Shown: piece by piece, positions 33,192 to 47,293 of the stretch
How positions within the stretch are numbered: the first letter of the stretch is position 1
Layout: each line of letters starts with the position of its first letter
DNA from: Sipunculus nudus
Lineage: Eukaryota; Annelida; Sipuncula; Golfingiida; Sipunculidae
Assembly: GCA_026874595.1 (NCBI GenBank)
Contig: CM049316.1
Location: 20,855,839 to 20,919,838 of the forward strand
Reading direction: 5' to 3'
Length of the DNA: 64,000 nt
Made by a program: the position numbers and the translations under genes
The notes under the pieces: model-generated
Told to the model about the DNA's origin: nothing
The model's database searches: none
The model's input: only the letters and a program-made list of their open reading frames with translations

Positions 33192-35548
33192 ATGTGGAAA
33201 ATTATGATGATATTGACTGCTTTTACGGTTGCCCTGATCAGAACTAGGGCTCAATCAATTAACTGCTTAAAATGTAATTGCACAAGCGATGGCAGCTCCA
33301 TCATTGTAAACTGTAATTCTAAGGGACTAATGGATATAACTGACCTCTGCCAGGATAATGTGACGATGTTTTTACTCTCTGGAAACCAAATAGGTCAAAT
33401 TAAGAACTTCTCATTTGTTAAATGCACAAATGTAGAGGTATTAAATTTGCAAAAGTCTCAAATTTATTTTCTGGAGGATAGATCTCTCGAGGGCCTAGCT
33501 CGTTTGCGTCTCCTTTATCTTAACTACAATTACCTTGGGTCGGGTGACGAATTGATAATGTCGAACGTCTTTACACCGCTCGAGAATTTAGAAGATTTAG
33601 ACATGTCTTACAATCAACACCTGGGCGAGAATGAATATAAGATTTTAACTTCGATGCTGCTCACTTTGCCAAAAAGAAGATTAAGATCCTTAATGTTAAC
33701 ACATATTGCATCGTCGTGTGTCTTTTCAAAACATGACATTACGCTTAAACTCCTTGAATCTCTGAAGACGCCATTTCTTAGGATACTTGATCTCAGTGGA
33801 TATAGGATTGCATCCTTCTCTCGCGTTCTTGCTGTTTATACTCCACACCTCGAAGAACTTTATCTCAGGCACAACCACCTCTTTTTATATTTTTTTCTTC
33901 TAGGTCTTGAACATCTTAGGGTTTTAGATATAAGTTTCCAAACGACAACTGCACTTACAAATTATAACAAAAAGGGAAAATCTGGCAAGGAAAACGTTTC
34001 TTGGCCACCTAATCGGAGAGATATCATAGAATAACATTATTGCCATCCAAAGTTTCAGAGAAAATGGAACAAGAAGGGAACCGTTCTTGACAATACAGAA
34101 GCCTTTCCCTTAAAGTTTTTTTCTATTTTATTCCGTGGCCTAATAATCTCACAATTTTAAGTGCTGTTGAAACCGTTGACCTCGGCATAGTAATGCCGAT
34201 TGCCGGGTTATTTTTATTAAACCAACCCAATATGAATAATGTGTTTATAAACTTGTCGTTAAACCGATTGATTGATTTCATGGGCAAAATAGAGATATGT
34301 AATCCAGCTTCTGGCGTCCATTTAAATCTGTCAAATAACAAAATAAGAAATATTCCGATATATTCCTTGGGACCAAAGGCAATTTCTGCCATTGTTTTCC
34401 TATATTTGGGACACAGTAATCTTGGAGAAATGATAGCAAAAAACGGTGGTCGTCTATCCTACTTTCCAAATCTGGAAGTCATTGATCTCACTTCAAACAA
34501 CATATTTCATATTTCGCCGAGTGCTTTTAACGGCTCAAATGAGCTCCATTTAGAAAGCCTGGTCCTGAGAAACAATTACTTGGTTGATATTCCAAATAAC
34601 ATTAACACTTTGAAGAACCTGACAAGTTTGGACTTGTCGAACAACCGCATCCTGTACCTGAAACGGAATGTGTTATCACAACTAACAATTATAATCAAAA
34701 GAGCCAAGGGAAAGGGAAGGAGGTTTAGCCTGGACTTGAGTGGCAATCCTCTTGAATGTTCATGTGCTGCTTTGCATTTACTAAGATGGCTGTACATATT
34801 TCGAAATAATCTCCAAAATGTTCAGAAGACTTTTTGTGGACTTCATGGAAAACAGACACCTTTCTCTAAATTACAAACGGATATTTTGCCTCATCTTGAA
34901 AAACATTGTATTAGTTTACAATGGATGATTGTTATCGCAGGTATTCTTGTCAGCATAGTAGTTTGTTTGACGATATCTGTGATTGTGTATCGGCACAGAT
35001 GGGACATCAAGTATTTCTGCATACGTCTAAAGATTCAGCGAGAACTCTACGCGGAATTATTCGAAGAAGACGGCGCCTTTCAATATGACGCCTTTGTTGC
35101 CTTCAATGAGAGAGATTTTTCCTGGGTCGACGATCGTCTTATTCCAAACCTTGAAGAAGGAGAGCCTCAATTTCGGCTGTGTGTTCACCACAGAGATTTC
35201 GAAATTGGATGGCCGATTGAAGAAAATATTCTTCGCAGTATATCGACCAGTCGCAAAACCATAATTGTGCTATCACAGCATTTTGTTCGCAGTGGTTGGT
35301 GTAAATTTGAAATGCACATGGCTCGGATTCACATGATGGAAAGGGATGTAGATAAACTTATTGTTGTTTTGCTTGAGGAAATTACGATCGCTGACATGCC
35401 GCGCACTCTAGTGGCCATTCTGAGACGACATACATATCTCGTTTGGCCAGGGGAAGATATGATTGACAAAGTTCCTGCATTTTGGTCACTTCTGCGGTCT
35501 GCTCTGGACGAGACACCCGGATATATTCACGGAACACATGATCTTTGA
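33192..35548 (+). pseudogene. Toll-like receptor, copy B (one stop and one frameshift in ectodomain)
   Basis: ATG 33192 begins a signal peptide (MWKIMMILTAFTVALI), LRRNT cysteines (C25, C28, C30, C41, C53) and leucine-rich repeats, and runs 280 codons to TAA 34032-34034. Coding-like sequence continues in the same frame after the stop, then moves by one base near 34115-34125 beside a T7 run. It then stays open to 35548 through PWPNNLTIL, further LRRs, LRRCT (NPLECSC), a TM helix (IVIAGILVSIVVCL) and a complete TIR domain (YDAFVAF, RDFEIG, FW box). The TIR part is the best preserved of the three copies. The broken stretch falls in the least conserved part of the ectodomain. It may be a recent pseudogene, an assembly error at the homopolymer, or a gene with a small unrecognised intron; no good GT-AG pair is seen across the break. 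Confidence 0.8.
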
Positions 35549-36262
35549 TTATTTTAAAAGTAGTACCGTCTTATTTTGCAAGTGTAATATAATCTGTGAA
35601 ACCGCGTTTACCCATCGTTTGTATCGTCGTATACCCAATTTTGGAGTGATATAGCTCATGCTTGATCAAAGTAGTCAGTCGGTTAATTTCCAGTTTATCC
35701 ATGTCTTATAACGTTCCTATTGTAATTGTAATTGATTTGAATGCCGATGAATATCGTGTGTCTCATTTCTTTTATTTTTCTTACCTGTGAACTCGAGTTC
35801 GACAAAAAATGACATATCGGCATCGTACATTCTTTGCGGGTATAAGCTTACGTTCATATGGCGTCATCAATATGCTAACAAGGAAAATTCATTTTTAAAT
35901 TTTAAAATCCTTTGACCGTTTGACGGGAAAAATTATTAAGTTTACTTGTTGTATTTGCATGAACAAACGCCCTGGCGTTAATTTTTTTCAGACCTTGCTT
36001 TATCCGACGTCTGAACAAGTCCGGCTTCTATTTATTTTTAAAAATGTTTGGCTCGTCCGACAAAACAAAAAAAAAGAACACGTACATTCACTACTTGGTC
36101 GTAGGGACACAATTGAAAACATCGGCGGTACACGAAATGTGTTTAGGTAATTTAAGATGCCATAGGGATATGGGACACGCACATTCTTCACAATACGCGC
36201 CGTTATAAGAACTTACGGAATTTTACGGCCATTTTTTTCACATCAGGTGCAGTTGGTAACAT

Positions 36263-36314
36263 TTATATATATATATATATATATAAATATATACATATAT
36301 ATACGATATATATT
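36263..36314. repeat. (TA)n microsatellite, interrupted
   Basis: TA-rich run with AAATATATACATATATATACG interruptions. Confidence 0.85.
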
Positions 36315-36936
36315 CAAAATGCTCTAGGCCAGTATCGAGATGACGTTTCCCCAACATGTCTGGACCCAAAGCAGACAATACCCGCAAGAAAATGATCAAA
36401 CTCCTCTCCCATGTTTGGTTAAACATAACCATTGAAACTAACCTGACCTACACAAATTTTTTAGACAATTTCTTAACAATTGACCTCCAAAACGACATTT
36501 TCTACCCTTACAGAAAACCAAACAATGATCCGCTCTATATCCAAGCGCAATCCAATTTTAAAACCTAACATTCATACAATATTCAACGTGCCCGCTCATC
36601 CACCCCCGCGAGGATCCGCTAGACATACTTACATGATCAGGTAGTTGCTCTCTCACCCCATGGTGAGTTTGGCGAGTCGAGTCCACTTGGTATGAGTATA
36701 GTATATTTGCCTTTTTATATTGTATATTTGCTATTTGCCTTTTATATTGTGTATTTTACATAGTATATGTGTATTTTATATCATATGTGTATACTACTGA
36801 AATGTTCACTGTACCCAGGACCCAGCTCTAAAAATCAGCTTACTATGCTAAATGGGGATCCTGGTGAAATATCTTTGTATAAAATAATAAACATTAAAAC
36901 AACAACACACCTCTTTGCCCTCTTGTATTTCTTCAG

Positions 36937-36941
<5 letters not shown>

Positions 36942-37000
<59 letters not shown>
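36942..37000. repeat. (TA)n microsatellite
   Basis: About 59 bases of TA with one G interruption. Confidence 0.95.
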
Positions 37001-37971
37001 CATTTCCATCAAATATCCAGGATATCTTCATGTAAAAACCCATTATTCCATAACTATAAATGGAATATAAATTTCACATCGTGTTTAAACGATTAAAAAG
37101 GAATAATTAAATGATATGATCATCATTATTGTAATACCTTTCCTGTTGCACGACTCTATTTCTTAGTCCTTAGTGAAGTGTAAGTATGCATGCATAATAG
37201 AAGTTATTTCTATATCTTTTATTATATTTTAATATCCGTGTGACTTTCTAATGTTCAAGCTTTATATACGGAGAAAGTGATGAATAATGACGGGTGTTAT
37301 ATACACAGAGGAGTCTACATTTTTTGAGGTAAAGGAGCTACCTTTAATATAGCAATCTACCAGCGGAAACCATTATTTTAACGTATGCAATATATCATAA
37401 TTATTTCAACACAAATAAATATGTAGAGATATATGAATGGTACTTTTCGTTCTTGGTTCAAACTATTCGCTAAAAGTGAGCGGAACTAATATTCCAAAAT
37501 ACCCGCATCAATGCTGGATTCAAAACCAGCGGTTGACTCCGTGCAGACCTGAACTATGTCTATAGTCTCTGGTAAAGTTAGAAACCAGTGGTCATCATGG
37601 TGTTGCGTCCTATCATGTAGTTAAGCGTTCTTTCCATCAAACGATATTATCATCATTTACATCTTTAATCAGCCTAAGGCCTTCAGACTTAACAAATCAA
37701 TAAAGGAAGCTTTTTAATTTAAAACATGTAATATACCAGAGTACCAGTAACTTTTCCTCAGCAAGTAGCTGTATAACCAGCCATTACACTGCTTAATACA
37801 TTCGCTGCCCAGCCAAATATTCCCGCGGTGCCAGGGCCTACAACAGTCTCGGGGAGGTCCGGGTGAGTCAAGGTGTGAAATGCTGATAACGAGGGTGTGA
37901 ATTCCCCCTGGTCCAAGGGCCACAAAATCTGCCTGAGCTGTTCTGCACAGGAGGATGTCATAACCATGTTC

Positions 37972-37993
37972 GGCCTAATTAGCTAATTAGGCC
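37972..37993. other. 22 bp perfect palindrome with two TAATTA cores
   Basis: The 22-base stretch is its own reverse complement. It consists of GGCCTAATTAG and its mirror CTAATTAGGCC overlapping at AGCT. TAATTA is a homeodomain-type core, so the site holds two inverted homeodomain-like sites. It is surrounded by non-coding DNA. Confidence 0.85.
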
Positions 37994-38057
37994 TACAGCC
38001 TGTAAAGACTTCAAAGGAAACAAGCGCAAACAAACACAGATACGCGCGCTCACGTGC

Positions 38058-38061
<4 letters not shown>

Positions 38062-38111
<50 letters not shown>
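38062..38111. repeat. (TA)n microsatellite
   Basis: TA run of about 50 bases followed by CGATAGAGAGAGA. Confidence 0.95.
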
Positions 38112-38115
<4 letters not shown>

Positions 38116-41100
38116 AGAGAGAGAATATGTTCACACCAGGACCGGGAAAGTCCAGCGGCTCACGCAATAGCGGCTCCTGTACAGGCTCGGATCGGCCTTT
38201 GATATATTATTGGAAATAATAGATTGAGATTTATAAAACGTCACAGTTATAATCATGTATGAACATCTAATTTCTAATGTCACGTTATCGATCGAGGTAG
38301 AACAAGCGATGGTTTTTGTCTCGTTATGCTTTATGGTTGATATAAACAAACGTGGAAAGATGGCACAGGGGTCATGTAGGAGGTCAACAATGCGCGACTG
38401 GAAACCGCACACGTTGAATTCACTCTTTACTTTTCATTTTCCCTTCATTTTACAAACTTATATTTTTACTGCAAAAAATACTTTTTGTGCCTTTCATTAG
38501 GAACTAACTGATTCTACCAATCAATATAATTCTAAAAATTGTATTATCTTATATTACAATCAGTCATAGAGGTGATAAACCGAGGCGATAACATTTTGCA
38601 ATTGACCTCGTCATTGTCACCGTCACAAGAAGCCGGGAATTATACGAAAATTGCGAGTAATCAAAGTGTAACCTAATATGATTAACTCTACGGCTTATGA
38701 TACAATACTATATTATGAATTGTCTGAAAGTTATATGTCGGGTCTGCCTGTGGTGAATTCTAAAGTACGGTTGGGATTGCCGGAATACTAAAGGGCCAAC
38801 ATGTTCCGCAAGTGATTGTCCGAGTTAGGCAGCGAAAGTGTTAAATATTAAGAGCCGCCTAATCACAAATGACAGTCATGGGATGCACAGTACTGTGCAC
38901 TATTTGCATGTCAGACTCTGTGTTTAATACAAACAAACAAGATGATATTCAGTGTAGAATGTCAATGCTTTGTGAACACATCTGTTGCAAACTTTACTTT
39001 CACGGAGATGCGGTGCGATTTTCTGAAAGAGTGGTGCATGGTGTTATCTGTTCCGTTGCTTTATTGACTAGACGGCCAAGGTTAGATGCTGATTGTGGCG
39101 GTTTACAAGAACTCCAGGTCACAGAGTACCAGATTTGTGAGGCGTTTTAGACAAGGTAAATAATTAGAGGAGCCTTCTTAAAGAGCAGTGTCAGTATGGT
39201 AAAAACATGTAGGACCATATGCACAGAGCGCAAAATAAAATACATTTTACAAGGTCTTAAGGAACATTTGTGCTGAGAAAGAGTAACACATCGAAACAAT
39301 TGAAGCAGTGATTTATTTTTACTATAACCTTTAGATCAGAACCATGTAAAGATTCCATAGTATAATAACAAATAAAATTTTTCAGATACAACAATCTTAT
39401 GGACTATTTATCTCGTTCTTGTAATGAATGACGAGTGATTTTGATGTATCTCCTTCTACTTCACGTCTTTCAGTCTTTCATTAACGCAGAACTCAGGTGT
39501 TGTCTTACATGTCTAATCCAGATTAGCGTCATGATTCGATGCAACTTTAGGAATGGGTAAGCATGTCAACGGGCATCTACGTTGTATACAAACCTAAACG
39601 GGTCCTACGGGGATAACACACAATAACCTTAACTTGTAACACAATAATGCACATTATAGGTGACACATAATACATAAGCACATGTACATACAAGGGTACG
39701 ACACAACTTGAAATCAAGGGCGCCTAAATAGGTTATTAGGCTCACATGTTAGATTCTCTGTTGCCATGGCAAAGGTTATGTATTTTATACACTTTAACAA
39801 TACATGTAATCAAACTACCAAACTTAAAGATTGCAGAATCGATAAGCTTTGGTATGTATCATATGGGTGCACATATCCAACTTGAAAATTCACCCTTTCT
39901 CACTCATAATTTCGGAATAGTTCTGATGAGAGACCTTAACGTTTTTATATTTATTTTCCAAAATTACCTCAATTGAATGAAAACTTCAAATCAAACTACG
40001 TGCACTTTGAAATAAATACAACTTTAATCCATCATACCACTCATTTGTGAAAATGAATGAACATGGTCTAGTGTCAATATCCATAAGATTTCAAAAACCT
40101 TCCGTATTCCTCCATTTACTACCATAATAAAAATTATTGAAACACAAAACCGTGAATAGGATCGAACATGAAATCAGAAGTCCTTTGAGACAGAGCCTAA
40201 ATTAAACCATTCCTTGCTTCATGATCCATGTGCCTTGCTCTTCTTCTATCTTATCTGATCATTTCCAAAGTTTTATCTGTACTTCCGTATATGAATATCC
40301 GTAAAAACATGTTTTCTTTTAATTATTAAATCTTCAAGGAGGTGCTTAGTAGTTTTTTTTCTAGAGAAGCAATCATAGAAGAAATTTTAAAGATCCTGTT
40401 AGTTTACTTCCATGATGACAACAATCAAAGGTTTGATCTGCTACTTACAATATACTAGCATCCTGATGCAGAAGGCAAGATAAAAAAAGTATTTGTAGGT
40501 GAGCAAATATATCATTATTACTGTCATACAGGAACTGCACTCTTTGAACTAACATTATGGGTAACTATTTACTCGAAAAATTCGAATTTTGCTTGGAAAA
40601 TCAGTAATTTGTTTTGACGCACTTGCCTAGATATGTTGACTGTATTGATTAATGAAATTATTAAATAATTTAGGAATTCATTAAACATTATGTTATATAG
40701 GACTGCAGTAACTGTAACTATCGGGGACACAATGGAGAACATCAGTAGCCTAAGCTGTGTTTCCTTCTTTCAAATAGTTACATCACCCTCGGAAACATTA
40801 TTATTGAAGAGGAGCAAAACGGAAATTTATTTGGCATTTTAGCTGCTAAATATAACGGAGCAGCCATAACAGAGGAGCTGTCCGATAAAACTTCAAACTG
40901 CTGCGAAAAATATCAGAAGCCCCACTTTGACATGCCACAATTTGTCATTAATACTACAATAAATGGGAGCCTTTACTAAACATCTGTACAAAAGGCCATA
41001 CTTTTAATGTTTCATAAATAAACGAACCAAATTATAAAATTAATTATCTCTTACGATTTCTATGTTTGTTTTTCAAAGACAGAACCACATTCCCGCGGAT

Positions 41101-44100
41101 TCTTACACGAGAGGCAACAAAAAAAATGGAAGTCGTTCTTTATCGGATGTTCAAAAGTTGTCACCTGGTTGAGGTGCATGACCATGATGTGTTTAGGATG
41201 GAACGGAACTAAAATTGACTCGGTAAAACTTCATTTTAATTTATTTTATAATAACTTCAAAATCTCTACAATAGATATTTATCTGAATTAAGACAATCAT
41301 TCGTTTATCTTATCGCTTATGTACGATAATTACATTGACAAGCTGCTTATGTCATTGACCCCAAACGCATTATCAAACCATGTTATTTGAGAACCATATT
41401 TTACTGTGAATTACCGGCCCTCGCGAGCACATTTTCTATTCATATTATTCTTCCGATATAAAAATTTGACGAATCAATCTGGTACTATTCAACTCATGTA
41501 CTAAAACATACAAGGACCTGCAATATACAATAACTTATAAAATGTTATTCTCATTTTAGCGGCAAAAAGATACGACATTTACTTTTTCGTTCTAGATCAT
41601 GTTACTCGAAAACCTGATATGTCAACTCATGAACACACACATAGCTTTAAGCTTTCTTGAACATTCTGGTATTTTCATACTGGAACCGACTTTGATGCTC
41701 TTCCTTTCAGATGCAAGCACTTGCTACAGAATCAGAATAATAACTGGAACATGCGTTTTGCGATTATAACAAATGTGGAATAGAGGAAATGTGTCGCAAC
41801 ACAGAAGAACAGGGTTGTATCACGCGGCGGTTTTATGAAACAGTTTTGAGACCATGGAGAGGGTGTTGCATCATCCTGATCCTATTGAGAACCTGAGATA
41901 AAAATACGCTCATTTTCCCCAATAGATAACCGTAAGACAATTTTTGATATTTTCCTAATCTTGTCTCTAATCACGATAAATTACATAACTACCCGCAGTA
42001 TTACTGAACTTGAAAAGAGAGGCGATAAATAGATGCTAAATGAAAGACATTGCTTCTTAAATCTTCAATTAACAATACAGGGAATATTTACACAGAATTT
42101 TCTTTTTCGGAATGCTCCTATCATAGAAATCTATATATTACAAGAAATACCAAATTCTCGCATTTGCACATACTGAGATTTTACATACTAGTTCGCAAAC
42201 ACGCACTGTCTCTCCTAAATTTGCAATAGTATTGTACCTGGCATTTATAAGATTCTGGTATTTTCGTTTAACTCAGTTAAAATAATTTGAAATTTTAATC
42301 AAGTAATTTTGGATATGGTACACTGCAGTTGGCAAATTTAATTTTGTCACGCGTTTTGATTTTGGTTTGATTCAGTAAATTCATCAAGTATTTGTGTTGG
42401 TTTCATTTCAAACCAGAAATATATACATAATTAGTAACAAAGCCAACGGCATTTTGTACTTGAAACAAATAATTTGTATTCATACATACATTTGTTTTAA
42501 AGAACTTTAACATTTGGTATCATTGCAATCAGGAAGAATCTTTTAATCACTTTCTTCTTTTGGATTACAGAATGCAAATTTTGTGAAGTTGCAAAATAGT
42601 TTTAAATAGGATATTTCATCCGTTTGTTGTTTAGATAATATATTTTCATAGTAAGGACAAGAATCATTTCTGAATGTTAAGTGCTTTACAATATATCAAG
42701 AAATTCTCAAAAATATACAAGCTAGCATCCTCGATAAAGTTTTTGTAAATAGTTTTGAAAGTTGAAAATGTAGATCGGCAGCTGCTTTATTATTTTCATT
42801 GTGTCATAGATAATATTGATGCGTGTTTGATAAAAATCAAAATGCTACATTTGTCCTTCACTCATATCTTACTGTCTACCTCGCTGTCCCAAACGAACAG
42901 TTACAAGCTTGTGTGTATATGATAATAGCAGGACCGAATTAATATGTTACTCAAGCTATCGCTGTCGGTATGTTTTGCCAAAGTTAAAATATCTGAACTA
43001 GTTTGAAACAAAAATATATCCACTTCCGTTTAAATTGCATGTATCCAGATCGCGTAATCAATGGGAACGCTTTGCAAAGAAAATCTGGTATTGAATGCTC
43101 ACAGACAGATGCGTGTAAGTCTTGAACAATACCGTCGATTTCACCTACCAACCCAGAGATGTGGTTTCCATTAGTGACAACGCATCTCTTTGAAGTGACT
43201 TTAAGACTTAAGAGGAACGAGTACTTAACATACCATAGACCTTTTTCTATATTAATGCGTATATTGTTGCGAGTAGTGTCGAGTCAGTGGGTTAATGATC
43301 TACGCAACAATACCAAGACGAAAACGTTAACAGCATCATCAACATTTAAAAGAATGTATGCGGTGGGTGGGCGCCGTTGAAGCAAACATAATATCATCTG
43401 AAACCATCACAAAATTGGGACAGCACTGGACAGTGGAACAGTGATGCTTGTGCAAAAACATTTAAGCATACGACACTGATGAAAACTCTACATCTATGTA
43501 ACACACAGTGAGACCTTAGAAGAGTTGCATATCGATGCAGCACAGAAATTCATGTTGAACAAAAACATCTGAAATACATATATTGTAATATTCATGTTCA
43601 GAATATGGGGAATGCAACAGGAAGATAAAACATTGACACAATTAAGGTGCTGTCAAGCTCACAACTATGCAAATCTACACTGATTAAAGGATAATATATT
43701 TTATTCTTGACCAAAGAGAAAACACTCGAAAAGAATAGAGGAGGTCTGTACACATATCTTTATTAATAAATCTTGTGATCACAAATCTAGTACGCAAAGC
43801 TCCAGATCCAACAAAAGGTACTGATGCAACTACTGAGTAGGAAGACATGAATAAAATTCAAATTTAATGGATACGGCTCAACCGTGGTGATAACCTTCTA
43901 GTACAACTGTTTTACCATTGAGTCCATTTACTTACGGACATTATCGAATCCATATGTAGAAAAGGCAAAAAAAGCATACAAAAGTAAAGGTAAAAAATTG
44001 TAGCTACACCATATATCAGGTCAATTGGATGGCCGTTACCAAGGACATTGAAGGACAATCCTGGAAGAAATCATATGAAAGTTCTATTATCATAAAAAGA

Positions 44101-44389
44101 GGCTTGTAACGAAGTAACGAATCACGAATTACATACCAAATCATATATGAACATAACAGACATTCAGGAATAAGGCCTCAGGCCCAAAGTAATAAACATT
44201 TCAACAATAATTCAATAAAATAATTGCATTAACAAAATTATTTTTTTTTCTCAATTTATGAAAAGTTAAGTATTGTAATACCCTGTTCAAGTATTCAACA
44301 CCCTCTACAATATCATGTTGAACATAGTGTGCAATATTACATGTGTCTTCATTGTCATTAATTATCTAAAAGTTTATTAAAAGCCTTTG

Positions 44390-45126
44390 ATTTAGGTTTA
44401 AACTTGATTGATGTAGGCATGGAAAATATATTCTGGGACTTTTTTTATCAGATTCAAACTTTATAGTACACTTCACTGGATAATGATCTGCTAAATTCAA
44501 CCTTTAAACTGAAAATGTTTCTAATAGATCTGTCCTGTATGTGTTACACATATGTATTCGCCTACAAGATTTGGTGGAATTGCGCAAGTCATTATATGAA
44601 AATTAAAGGCAAAACACAACTGCTGTAATAAAACAGTTGTTAGTCTTACCATCCTTTGAATTTCTACACATTTGACATTCATCTGAAGGGTAAGCTTCAT
44701 TTAAGCCAATAAATCCTAAATGATCATTTTATATGTAATATCAAATTTTACCAATCCTAGCATTCAGATCACCCTTTAAAATTGCATGTAAATCTCCAGC
44801 TTTTTATACAGTATCTACCATAATATTTTCTAGTCTTTTTATTCCATCACTTTCATTTAAGGTTTCCTATAGTACTGAAACCTCTGGAGCAACATATGCA
44901 CATAATAATAGAACAGGTTTATCCATATCAAAAGCTACACCATCCAGGATAAAGGCAATTATATATGTATATTTTTCATGTAGACTATCTTAAAATTGCA
45001 AATCCTTTTTATACATACAATGATCTTTCCTCTGCCAACTTTCTCTCTAAACTTGCAAAGAACAGAAATTGTTCAAAGTAATATTCAATCTCTTCTTCAT
45101 AAAATTCCGAAGTTCCACAGAGCACA

Positions 45127-45166
<40 letters not shown>

Positions 45167-46311
45167 TCTAAAAGTTCATGTCAATAAATCTTTTTAGCAG
45201 ACCCCACAGTATTTCAAGAAACAAAGTTTACAGTATTATATTCAGCATTACATAAACTAAGTAATTAGTTTTAGTAATAGTGCATGAATTAGTAAGTGAC
45301 GTGCTTACCTGATCTTCTGGTGCAAGTGCGGTCTCAGTATTAGTACAGTGCTGGTATGGTGAAATTAGTTCATCAACGTCTCTGTCATCTTGTTGATCCC
45401 CATCTGAAACTGGTAATAATAAAGATTTTACAAGTGTTTTGAAACATTCGAATATTCAGATAACTATGGACGCAGGCATTACCATTATTTCTCATTCTTA
45501 GTTTTCCCAAGCATCACTTTTGGTTTCGATTCAAAATCCAATTTTAACATTTGCCCCTTAATAGAAATTTTCCTTGTTATCTTGCCTAGCCTGTATCATA
45601 AAGGGGACAAGATTACGTGTTGATAGCCTGCTATGTTCTTTAACATCATGCGATGCTCTGAGGTCTGGAACTCTCAACGTTTGCCTAGCCTGTTTCATGC
45701 CACTTACCTCCTGTTTATAGTATGCGAACTTTATAATTACAGGTCTTGGTTTTCCATCTCTAGTTTCAACAGGTAACCGAAGTGTTTTTTCAATATTCAT
45801 TTCATCTTCTACAGTTTCTGAATTTTGTCAAATTTTCTCTTTCCTTACTGATTTTACTTTCTTTTCACATTCTTTCTAGCTTTTCCTTCCATTACTTTCC
45901 GGGATATCATGGAAAATCAAGTTGTTCTTTCTAATTTGTCACATTTAGAAGTTCTGTATTTTCTGCCTCTGTCATAAACATTGTTAAGTTCGTGTTCTGC
46001 GGTCAAAAGACGGGTTTAAGGTACATAATCTGCCGTTTTAGACCCTCCGGCGTGTCCATGTCATGCTGTTTCATCGGGCGGGCCTGAGGACTGGTGGTAT
46101 CTCTGCTAGTGGGACCGAGACGGCCTGCCTCATTATGAACCGGCATAGTTGTTGCACCCGGCTGTCCTTCCCCTCTCTTTGTTACCAAGCTAAGATCTCC
46201 ACTTTCTGACCTGTTCAACTTTTCCTGTGTCTGTCGTAGGGTCCTCTGATGGGCTGGTTTGTTAAGAGTCTGCTTGGCCTTTTGACCGGTTGGGGTTAGG
46301 CCTGGGTTCAT
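44390..46311 (-). mobile_element. LINE remnant: ORF1 and endonuclease domain
   Basis: On the minus strand ATG 46309-46311 opens a polar ORF1 N-terminus to about 46003. A decayed middle follows. At 45800-45558 there is a clear LINE ORF1 core (DGKPRPVIIKFAYYKQ, then LVPFMIQARQDNK). Further on, at about 44960-44700, come pieces of an AP-type endonuclease (VLLLCAYVAPEV, then GDLNARIG), and near 44480 a DHYPVKCTIKF segment that fits its C-terminal motif. Many stops and frameshifts are present, and a (TA)n tract (45128-45162) lies inside. The reverse transcriptase is not seen. The clade is not assigned. Confidence 0.7.
45128..45162. repeat. (TA)n microsatellite
   Basis: TA run of about 35 bases within the LINE remnant. 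Confidence 0.95.
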
Positions 46312-46440
46312 GATTCATATAACATAAATCGAATCATAACGTTCACTTACTACGCCTAACCAAAAATACCTTATAGAGATAGATCGATAGACACGACCTG
46401 GACAACCCCCATGCATCAGAATATTTTCAAGTACATATAG

Positions 46441-46900
46441 ATGACAGCACAAGCAACATAACAGGCACAGCATCTCCAACATACCTTTCCCTATAGAGGG
46501 CAGCACAAGCAACACAACCAACACAAGACCTCAGCTCCAATATTAGTATGCAAGTAATGTTACGATTGCAGCACAAAAAAAAAACAATACTAGCACAGGG
46601 TTCTAGCTCCATGATCATTACACCAGTGACCTAGAGATGGCAACACAAGCAACACAAAACCCTCTATCAGACTACTCACAAGTAGAGAACAACAAGAGCA
46701 ACACAACCAGCGCAACGTCACCTCCATCAGACCATTCCCTATAGAGGGCAGCACAAGCAACACAGCATCTCACCCATCAGACTATTCTCCCGTAGAGGGC
46801 GACACAAGCAACACAACATCCCATTCATCAGACCATATACCTGTAGTTGGTAGCCCGAGAAACATTATCATTTCACCAGTGACCTAGAGATTGCAACACA
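46441..46900. repeat. ~58 bp minisatellite
   Basis: The word GGCAGCACAAGCAACACAAC recurs with variation about every 55-60 bp, together with CATCAGACCATTCCCTATAGA. About seven units, some with internal A-rich insertions. It lies directly upstream of the LINE ORF1 remnant on that element's strand. Confidence 0.75.
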
Positions 46901-47293
46901 ACTACTGCCATTCTCTATTTAATCAGTTATATCTTGTCCGACTTCGCACTTTGATGGCCATAGATGGCCTGATAACAAAACACATTTACATGCATAATTC
47001 ACCAGAACATGATTTCTAGGTATATGATATTCATATAACTGAATACAACATGAATTACATTTGATAATAATGAATAAAAAAGTTTCAAGTATTTTTTTTT
47101 ATTTCATTAATTCAAAGCTAGTTGAAAATGAACAAAATATCACACTAATCTGTCAATCATGAGTGACCAAAACATTTTTATATTATTTATATAATTCATA
47201 GAATCAATGTGGGGAATATGATAAAACATGCAAAAGCTTTCATTATTCCCATAATTTCAGGCAAGATAAAAATGTACATTAATATCACACTCA

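Larger units (their letters stand above)
35549..44380. other. long gene-poor stretch
   Basis: Nearly 9 kb of AT-rich DNA with no supported gene. It contains (TA)n tracts at 36263-36314, 36942-37000 and 38062-38111 and a palindrome at 37972. The longest frames (38255-38500, 38869-39150, 39746-39976) are short and lack domains. The 38869-39150 frame is cysteine-rich (eight Cys in 93 codons), but nothing else supports it. Confidence 0.5.

Noticed and set aside
34034-34193. An intron explaining the break in TLR copy B
   Set aside because: Coding-like residues continue in the original frame after the stop (through 34115) and resume after a one-base shift beside a T7 run. No convincing GT-AG pair brackets the break.
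37714-37967. Two overlapping minus-strand frames with similar GPGG/SPGPP content
   Set aside because: They are different frames of the same 200 bp GC-richer patch, with no start context, splice signals or domain.
45558-46311. Minus-strand frames at 45.6-46.3 kb as a cellular gene
   Set aside because: The DGKPRPVIIKF...LVPFMIQARQ core is typical of LINE ORF1, and endonuclease pieces follow downstream on the same strand.
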